Notes under the pieces: generated by a model
Told to the model about the DNA's origin: nothing
Databases searched by the model: none
The model's input: only the letters and a program-made list of their open reading frames with translations
Shown: piece after piece, positions 8,470 through 13,656 of the stretch
How positions within the stretch are numbered: the first letter of the stretch is position 1
Layout: each line of letters starts with the position of its first letter
DNA from: Bacillota bacterium
Lineage (GTDB): Bacteria > Bacillota > Clostridia > Oscillospirales > Ruminococcaceae
DNA length: 13,656 bases
Assembly: GCA_023458875.1 (NCBI GenBank)
Contig: JAEWXO010000088.1
Location: 1-13,656, forward strand
Direction of reading: 5' to 3'
Program-made: the position numbers and the translations under genes

Positions 8470-11400
8470 TTAAAATTCAATTCTAATAACAGTATCTTCT
8501 TCAAGCTGTTTTAAAAGCTGAGTTCTTAGTCCTGAAAGATACTTTTCAATATCATCAGAAGTTTCAATCTCCCAGCTTGCTTCATGATTAAGCGTTTTTA
8601 TGCTTACGTTTTTACGCTTCTTAACTTTAACAACAGGAGCAGGTATGCTTCCGTTATCATCGGGTGCAGGTGCTGGTGTGAGTTTTGTTTCTTCTATGTC
8701 TATTTCATTAAGACAACGAATTTTAAGTGTATCTGCTTCAATTTTTATATTCTGCAATTTAGCTACATTATTGCAGGTTTTAGCTTTTTCTCTTAAAGCA
8801 GAAAAACTATTGATGTATTTATCTCTAAGCTTGCTTTCACATAATTTACCTTTAAGGACTTCAAAAACTCTTGTTTTGGCTTCTTCAACAGCTTTTAGTA
8901 TAGGTTCTGCCATTTCAGTAAGAAGTGCAACGTTAAGTGTTGCAAATTCATTAAGTAACTCGGGTAGTTGATGAATTTGACCATATGGTGATGATGATTT
9001 AACAATTTTTTGGATGCTCGCAATAGTATCTTCGATTTTTTTGTTAGCAATATACGTTTTGCTTTCTTCGTAAATAGAAAGATATTGACCAGCTCGCTCA
9101 AAAATCTTAATCTGTTCGCCCTTAAAGAATTTCTTTATTGGTTCATAATCATCTGCTAAATCAAGAAGATCATCATGCTTGGCATAAACCGCATTAAAAA
9201 ATTCTATTGTAAACTGATTCTGAAGAATAGAATTTAAAAGGCTTTTACCGTCCTGAAGGGTTTTCTTTCCTGGATAATTGCATGTTGGTGTATACCTTGC
9301 TAGAAGAACATCTATTTCTTGTTTGAGCTGGTTTGCATATCTAAAAAAATCACCCATAATACTGTCATCGTCATCAGAAACAATTGAGATGCCGAAGAGT
9401 TCCTTGGATATTTCCTTTGCAGCCTTCATCTGCTTTTCGCCAGCTCTTGTTTTCTTTTCAATCATCAACTTTTCTAGAAATTCTTTTCGAGTGATGTATT
9501 TTATAATCTCCTGTGTTGTTCTATTAACCGTTGTAACAGCTTCGTTGTTAATCCATAAAGCTATATCACCATCCTTGAATAATTTAGCAACAAGCCATTG
9601 TACATCAGCTTCGTTAAAACCATATGGTGCCGCATAAAAATGGTTTGCAAGAGTTTTCAAGGAAACTTTAGTGTGCTGTGACTGAATGTTGCTAATATAT
9701 TTTCTCATTTCATTAAGAGCAAGTGCATTAGGATTAACGCTCATTCCATCAATAGCTATTTGATTTTGTTTACTGAAAATGTCATTTATATCATTTTCAT
9801 TTGTAGGTGTATCTATGTAAGTAAGCTTATGATATGTGTTTGAAACAAGTTTACCAATAGCTTCATTTATTTTTGATGTTGGATCTTTGGCTGATGTCTG
9901 TAAGCTACTACCATTTACAAATATATCAGCATTACGAAGCGATTCTTCAAGGTATAACTTTGCATTATCATTGTGTTCACGAAGCTCAGTTTTTTTATCT
10001 GCTTTAATTTGTTCATACTTAGTAACACCATTTGTTGAATCAACTCTTATGAACTTCTCAATCTGTAAAGCCATAGTGATTTCATCAAGAAAAGCACGAT
10101 CATCTGGTAACGCAACCACAACACTGTTTGACTGCCCTGATAAAAGACGAAGAGTTATTTCATCTGTTGATTCTCCGCTGTTTGGGGTAATAATTTTCAA
10201 TGACATAGGGTAAGTTTGATTTGCTTTATAAGGCTTATCATCTACAATCTGATTTATATTGAAAGAATATCTTCCATTTAAAGCAGAATGCTTATATCTC
10301 TTAATATCACAAATACTCTCAAAGATAAGATCCGAAATTTTAGCCGTCTTTTCAGCTGGATCAATAGCCTGTGCTTCAACAGCTCTGTTGATTTCCTGTT
10401 CTTCGTTAGTTAGGAAAACATAATTTTCTCCGCTTTTCTGAACATATGTCTGTCTAACAAGATTCTTTAAAGCGTCTTCAACTTTACTTTTAAGTTCAAG
10501 CCTATCCTCGTTAACATGTGATACCATAAGACTGGTTACATTATCAACATTAGATTTGATTTCCTTGACATATTTAATCATAAATAAAACTTTAAGTACA
10601 TTAACGGTAAAGCAAGTTTCTTCATGATTTGGATTTATATATTCGTTATCAGAAGCTCTTTTAATAACAATGCTATGTGAGTGGTCGATAAATTCTCTTA
10701 TTGGCTCATAAAACATATGGAATGGAACAATAGCACCTATTTCTTCTTCTTTTATGCTCATAGCAGACTCTTTAAATAAAGCAAGAAGGGAACGTTCTCC
10801 ATCCGCCATATGCTTTCCAGAAGAGCTATATGTTCTTATAGCGGTTAGTACATTACCTGATAGATTGAACTGATAAGGAACAAACGGATATACAGCAGCA
10901 AAATTATCGTTGTCGGAATATAATTTCTTCTCAATACCATCATTAAATGAAATGAGATTTTTTATGACAGTGGACTTATTATCATAAAGGATGCGGAGAC
11001 TCTGTGTACCTGTTTCATTTTTCTCAAGAATACGCTTTCGAATTACTTCATCTGCATTTGCTGATGAAAGAGATAGTCTTGTGTCGAAACGTCCTTGAAT
11101 TTTGGAAAAATCATTTCCTTTAGTTTTTGTTACAGCGTCAATATCTTGTTGACTTGTTACAATAACCCATGCCTTACCTTTACAAGCTGTTCCAAGATCT
11201 TCAGTGACAGTTTGTAAGTTAAGCATAAGCTTAGAGTCATCAGCAATATACTGCCCGATTTCGTCAACGAGAAATACAACATGATGATTATTACCTTTTT
11301 TCTTTATGTACGTCTGAACCATTTTAGCGAAATCTTCAATACTGATAGAGTACGGTTCAGTAGCTTTTTCGCAGAAATTACGAGCTGCGTCTTCGCTCAT

Positions 11401-12084
11401 AACACCAACACTAGATAGTGAAGAGCAGAGCTCGTCTTGAATGAAAATAGGAGAGTTTCTTTCTTCTATCCAAGACGAACCTGATTCATTCTCAAAGATA
11501 GATATGAATTCTTCATATTTTCCTTCATTAACAAGCCTTCTTTCAAGGTCAGCAATAAAAGGTTCGGAACCACAAAAGCCTTGCATTTCATTGAATGCCC
11601 TCAGAAATACATTAACAATAGCATCTTTCGACTGTTTTCCTGAACTTTCACCTTTGGAATCTACATTAAATAGAATAACATCTGTTGATGTATTCGCTGC
11701 AAGTTCTATGTCAGCAAGAACCATTGAGTCAGAAATTTTATTACCGTCTTTAAAGTAATCAACGGCTTTTTTTTCGGCAATCTCTTTATTTGCTAAGAGA
11801 TGGGCAAGTGTCTTTAAGAAGTGGGATTTACCACTTCCAAAGAAGCCTGAAATCCATACTCCCATTTTATCTGTATTATCTACAATTCCTTTTTTGTAAT
11901 TGTAGAAGAATGTAGCAAAGTGCTTTTGTAATTCGTGAGTTACAACATATTCTTCAAGTTCTTGTTTTTCAAGTGCCTCTCTTTCAGAAACCTCAGTTTT
12001 TGTTGTTCCTATACCTTTGTCAACTTTTATAACACCACGAATATCTCTATCGATTTTCTTTTCAAATATATTTTTTATTGTCAT
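8470..12084 (-). CDS. brxC: BrxC, large P-loop ATPase of BREX
   Basis: At 1204 aa this is normal length for BrxC. The N-terminus carries an AAA-type ATPase: Walker A GFFGSGKS (80-87), Walker B VVFLVDEIGQY (269-279, D274 and E275) and a sensor-like strand AWVIVTSQQD (305-314). The remaining ~850 residues are mainly helical with several charged stretches and no enzyme motif I recognise, ending in a charged segment IEFxxx-like tail after a proline-rich linker (APAPDDNGSIPAPVVKVKKR near 1140-1160). BrxC is a core component needed for defence and, in tested type 1 systems, for host methylation; it presumably uses ATP to drive complex assembly or remodelling. ATG at 12084 has AGAGG 8 nt upstream, and that site overlaps the brxB stop codon (TAAGAGG), with a 12-nt gap, so translation of the two is probably coupled. 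The two ATPase motifs are intact. Confidence 0.95.
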   Translation of the reverse strand: MTIKNIFEKKIDRDIRGVIKVDKGIGTTKTEVSEREALEKQELEEYVVTHELQKHFATFFYNYKKGIVDNTDKMGVWISGFFGSGKSHFLKTLAHLLANKEIAEKKAVDYFKDGNKISDSMVLADIELAANTSTDVILFNVDSKGESSGKQSKDAIVNVFLRAFNEMQGFCGSEPFIADLERRLVNEGKYEEFISIFENESGSSWIEERNSPIFIQDELCSSLSSVGVMSEDAARNFCEKATEPYSISIEDFAKMVQTYIKKKGNNHHVVFLVDEIGQYIADDSKLMLNLQTVTEDLGTACKGKAWVIVTSQQDIDAVTKTKGNDFSKIQGRFDTRLSLSSANADEVIRKRILEKNETGTQSLRILYDNKSTVIKNLISFNDGIEKKLYSDNDNFAAVYPFVPYQFNLSGNVLTAIRTYSSSGKHMADGERSLLALFKESAMSIKEEEIGAIVPFHMFYEPIREFIDHSHSIVIKRASDNEYINPNHEETCFTVNVLKVLFMIKYVKEIKSNVDNVTSLMVSHVNEDRLELKSKVEDALKNLVRQTYVQKSGENYVFLTNEEQEINRAVEAQAIDPAEKTAKISDLIFESICDIKRYKHSALNGRYSFNINQIVDDKPYKANQTYPMSLKIITPNSGESTDEITLRLLSGQSNSVVVALPDDRAFLDEITMALQIEKFIRVDSTNGVTKYEQIKADKKTELREHNDNAKLYLEESLRNADIFVNGSSLQTSAKDPTSKINEAIGKLVSNTYHKLTYIDTPTNENDINDIFSKQNQIAIDGMSVNPNALALNEMRKYISNIQSQHTKVSLKTLANHFYAAPYGFNEADVQWLVAKLFKDGDIALWINNEAVTTVNRTTQEIIKYITRKEFLEKLMIEKKTRAGEKQMKAAKEISKELFGISIVSDDDDSIMGDFFRYANQLKQEIDVLLARYTPTCNYPGKKTLQDGKSLLNSILQNQFTIEFFNAVYAKHDDLLDLADDYEPIKKFFKGEQIKIFERAGQYLSIYEESKTYIANKKIEDTIASIQKIVKSSSPYGQIHQLPELLNEFATLNVALLTEMAEPILKAVEEAKTRVFEVLKGKLCESKLRDKYINSFSALREKAKTCNNVAKLQNIKIEADTLKIRCLNEIDIEETKLTPAPAPDDNGSIPAPVVKVKKRKNVSIKTLNHEASWEIETSDDIEKYLSGLRTQLLKQLEEDTVIRIEF

Positions 12085-12096
12085 ATCATTTACCTC

Positions 12097-12678
12097 TTAT
12101 TCAACTATTTTGAATGCTCTATAATAGTTATCATCTTTAATTTCGCCATCAAATAATACAAGTTCCTGTCCTGTATATTTTCCAGGATAGAATAGTACAA
12201 CAGGAACATAATCAATAACCATATGAAGATTATTAAGTATTGTATGTGAACGTAATATTGGATAACATTTACCAATGCCTGTTATGAAAACTATGGTTTG
12301 TTCTTTCAGCCGTTCTTCAATATACTTAATTAAAAGGCCGCTTGTTGAATTTACCTGCATAAGATTCGATATACCGTGGCTTAGTTTTTCAAATCCATTT
12401 TTCTTTTCTATGTCAAAGCATTTTTCTAGTCGATTTTTACTTTTAAGAATATCAATCATTATTTCATATAAATCAAAGACTTGTATATTATAATCATCAG
12501 AAGAGTTTTCGTTCTTATTTTTGATATATTCAACTCTTTCTCGTACTTTTATTTCATCTTCAGATGGATAATCGAAAATATAGTATCCGACTTCATTGCT
12601 TAAACCTTTGTTTTGTCTAAATGAAGTTTTTTTAATCTCTTCTTCAAGTCTATCTAATCTTTGTTCTAATAAGGTCAT
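12097..12678 (-). CDS. brxB: BrxB, DUF1788 protein of BREX
   Basis: The 193-aa protein is small and soluble, with no signal peptide or membrane segment visible. The C-terminal half has the recognisable DUF1788 signature: FITGIGKCYP (131-140), LRSH (142-145), VVLFYPGKYTG (160-170) and DDNYYRAF (182-189). It is a core BREX component, required for defence where tested; its biochemical role is not known. ATG at 12678 lies only 2 nt after the brxA stop codon. Its likely ribosome site, GGGAG at 12689-12693, sits inside the brxA coding end with a rather long 10-nt spacing, so translation is probably coupled to brxA. Base composition is notably A+T-rich compared with pglX. Confidence 0.93.
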   Translation of the reverse strand: MTLLEQRLDRLEEEIKKTSFRQNKGLSNEVGYYIFDYPSEDEIKVRERVEYIKNKNENSSDDYNIQVFDLYEIMIDILKSKNRLEKCFDIEKKNGFEKLSHGISNLMQVNSTSGLLIKYIEERLKEQTIVFITGIGKCYPILRSHTILNNLHMVIDYVPVVLFYPGKYTGQELVLFDGEIKDDNYYRAFKIVE

Positions 12679-12680
12679 GA

Positions 12681-13283
12681 TTAATACGCTCCCGTCATAG
12701 CTTTAATAATATCAGTTTCACCGTTAGCTTCAAGATATTTTTCAAAGAGAATATCAACAATCGGCGGATTGATATGTTTGTTATTACCACGTTTAATTAA
12801 TAATTTTGATTCTGTTAAAATCGATATAAATGAGCTTTGAATTCGTTTTTTTGTTGGCTCTTTCCATACGGAAATTTCTTCACTTTGAATCATCTTATTA
12901 TTTAAAAATATTCTTATATCTGATGTTTCAAGAGTTTCAATTCCAAGTATGACTTTTTCTCGATATACTTCATTTATAAATTCAAAAAATATGCGACTAT
13001 TTCTCAATATACAAACAAGATTAAATAAACGTTGCGTTGATAAATCTGAATTGAAGAATAGTTCTATTGCATTTTCATCAAGAGTATCAGTTCTTCGCTT
13101 AATATATCCATAAACTCTTCTGGCTCTATATTCATTTGGAGTTCCAAATAAATTGTTTTGAATAATTGTGTCTTTAATTTCATCATCATTTAGATTATCC
13201 CTTTTTAATTTAAGATAATCTTTAAACTCTATAAACCAAAAGGATTCCGCTACTAATCCTGAACTATATTTTTGTGTTATCAT
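12681..13283 (-). CDS. brxA: BrxA, DUF1819 DNA-binding protein of BREX
   Basis: At 200 aa it matches the usual BrxA size. It opens with MITQKYSSGLVAESFWFIEF, typical of the family, followed by a basic helix YRARRVYGYIKRR (52-64), a helix around STQRLFNLVCILRN (82-95) and WKEPTKKRIQSSF (140-152), which resembles the winged-helix part near the C-terminus. BrxA proteins bind DNA and are part of the core BREX set. ATG at 13283 has GGAG at 13291-13294, 7 nt upstream. It is the first gene of the operon, about 134 nt after the predicted transcription start, and brxB follows after 2 nt. A+T content is high. No break or missing part is seen. Confidence 0.93.
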   Translation of the reverse strand: MITQKYSSGLVAESFWFIEFKDYLKLKRDNLNDDEIKDTIIQNNLFGTPNEYRARRVYGYIKRRTDTLDENAIELFFNSDLSTQRLFNLVCILRNSRIFFEFINEVYREKVILGIETLETSDIRIFLNNKMIQSEEISVWKEPTKKRIQSSFISILTESKLLIKRGNNKHINPPIVDILFEKYLEANGETDIIKAMTGAY

Positions 13284-13424
13284 TGTAAATCTCCATCATA
13301 GACTAAAAAATCAAAAAATGCTCGAAATTAATTTTCTATATATTTATAATTTTTAAAATAAACGCAACATAGTAACGATGCATTTAGTTTAAAATTAATA
13401 AAATTTATAGTTACTCAATATTAT

Positions 13425-13453
13425 ATTATACTTCTTTTTCACAAAAAAATCAA
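13425..13453 (-). promoter_or_regulatory. Predicted SigA promoter of the BREX operon
   Basis: On the minus strand TTGATT (13453-13448) and a perfect TATAAT (13430-13425) are separated by exactly 17 nt. The predicted start of transcription is near 13418, leaving a leader of about 134 nt before the brxA ATG. No better-spaced promoter was found closer to brxA. Confidence 0.7.
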
Positions 13454-13455
13454 GC

Positions 13456-13499
13456 TTTTAGTGCCAAGATTTGTATTAAAATTAGGATTACAACTAAAA
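13456..13499. repeat. Weak nested inverted repeats upstream of the BREX promoter
   Basis: TTTTAGT (13456-13462) is the reverse complement of ACTAAAA (13493-13499), and inside it TTGTA (13471-13475) pairs with TACAA (13489-13493). The block lies directly upstream of the BREX -35 box. Such short AT-rich repeats occur by chance; a protein-binding role is only a possibility. Confidence 0.25.
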
Positions 13500-13527
13500 A
13501 TATATAACCCATTCAATTATAAATGAT

Positions 13528-13539
13528 TACACTAGTGTA
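13528..13539. promoter_or_regulatory. 12-bp perfect palindrome, candidate operator
   Basis: TACACTAGTGTA reads the same on both strands. It ends 15 bp before the -35 box of the right-hand promoter and about 75 bp upstream of the BREX -35 box. A two-fold site here is a plausible binding site for a dimeric regulator acting on either unit. No second copy was noticed in the window. Confidence 0.4.
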
Positions 13540-13554
13540 CAGGCATATTCACTC

Positions 13555-13583
13555 TTGAATTAAATCTGCATATATGTTATAAT
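13555..13583 (+). promoter_or_regulatory. Predicted strong SigA promoter of the right-hand gene
   Basis: TTGAAT (13555-13560), a 17-nt spacer and a perfect TATAAT (13578-13583) preceded by TG at 13575-13576, giving an extended -10 (TGTTATAAT). Transcription would start near 13590, about 30 nt before the ATG at 13621. Confidence 0.75.
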
Positions 13584-13620
13584 TGTCATAGATACGATTT
13601 TATTGAAATGAGGGTGTACT

Positions 13621-13656
13621 ATGGCAAGACCAAAAAAACGCACAGTCGGTTTATCA
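13621..13656 (+). CDS. 5' end of an unidentified gene, cut off by the window edge
   Basis: Only 12 codons are present, reading MARPKKRTVGLS. The start is well supported: GAGGG (13610-13614) lies 6 nt before the ATG, and a strong extended -10 promoter sits about 30 nt upstream of the predicted leader. The basic RPKKR start is common in small DNA-binding proteins, including ribbon-helix-helix and plasmid-mobilisation accessory proteins, but 12 residues are too few to assign a family. It is divergent from the BREX operon, so it may be a regulator of it, part of a mobile element, or an unrelated chromosomal gene. Confidence 0.7.
   Translation, partial: MARPKKRTVGLS

Larger units (their letters stand above)
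13284..13620. other. Divergent control region between brxA and the right-hand gene
   Basis: This 337-bp stretch has no convincing coding sequence. It contains a minus-strand promoter for the BREX operon with a ~134-nt leader, a plus-strand promoter for the gene at 13621, a 12-bp palindrome, and weaker inverted repeats. It is very A+T-rich, with an A7 tract at 13443-13449 and several shorter ones that could bend the DNA. The layout suggests the two transcription units could share control. Confidence 0.7.

Noticed and set aside
8600..8971. Plus-strand open frame of 123 codons, and similar ones at 9278-9637 and 9836-10213, within brxC
   Set aside because: These are antisense to brxC, low in complexity (Ser/Leu/Phe-rich) and without recognisable motifs; they mirror the codon use of brxC.
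286..13283. A previously undescribed defence system
   Set aside because: Every gene in the operon is accounted for by the known type 1 BREX set in its usual order, and no additional gene is inserted among them.
13336..13383. 15-codon frame MHRYYVAFILKIINI in the brxA leader
   Set aside because: There is no ribosome binding site before its ATG and no attenuator-like hairpin or U-run after it, so a leader peptide is not supported.
1..13656. CRISPR array, insertion sequence or attachment-site repeat
   Set aside because: No regularly spaced repeats, no transposase reading frame and no second copy of the tRNA 3' end were seen anywhere in the window.

Overview
The window is low-GC DNA. My hand counts give about 26% GC in parts of brxA/brxB and about 42% in the 3' part of pglX. 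It has Clostridia-like features: a tRNA-Asn with a genome-encoded CCA end, strong Shine-Dalgarno sites, and near-consensus SigA promoters. A Firmicute of the Ruminococcus/Oscillospiraceae kind is a reasonable guess, but nothing here fixes the species.

Layout. Positions 1-126 hold a 12-bp AT-rich hairpin and a plus-strand tRNA-Asn(GTT). Positions 127-285 hold two hairpins: a likely tRNA terminator, and a strong bidirectional terminator facing the 3' end of the large operon. Positions 286-13283 are one tightly packed minus-strand operon of six genes, read right to left: brxA, brxB, brxC, pglX, pglZ, brxL. Positions 13284-13620 are a 337-bp divergent control region with one well-formed promoter in each direction and a 12-bp perfect palindrome. 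From 13621 a plus-strand gene begins, cut off by the window edge after 12 codons.

The operon is a complete, canonical type 1 BREX phage-defence system in the standard order. PglX is the adenine-specific DNA methyltransferase that marks host DNA. BrxA (DNA-binding, DUF1819), BrxB (DUF1788), BrxC (large P-loop ATPase) and PglZ (alkaline-phosphatase-fold protein) are shared core components. BrxL (AAA+ with a Lon-like C-terminus) is the effector typical of type 1. Gaps between genes are 2 to 25 nt and each gene has its own ribosome binding site, so the operon is probably one transcript from the promoter upstream of brxA to the terminator after brxL. All six proteins have full length for their families and keep the key motifs I can see, so the system looks intact.

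This is a known system class, not a new one. The points worth a second look are the divergent control region with its palindrome and unidentified partner gene, the AT-rich (possibly exchanged) specificity region of PglX, the apparent lack of a Ser-Lys dyad in the BrxL Lon-like domain, the long brxA leader, and the position of the operon next to a tRNA gene.
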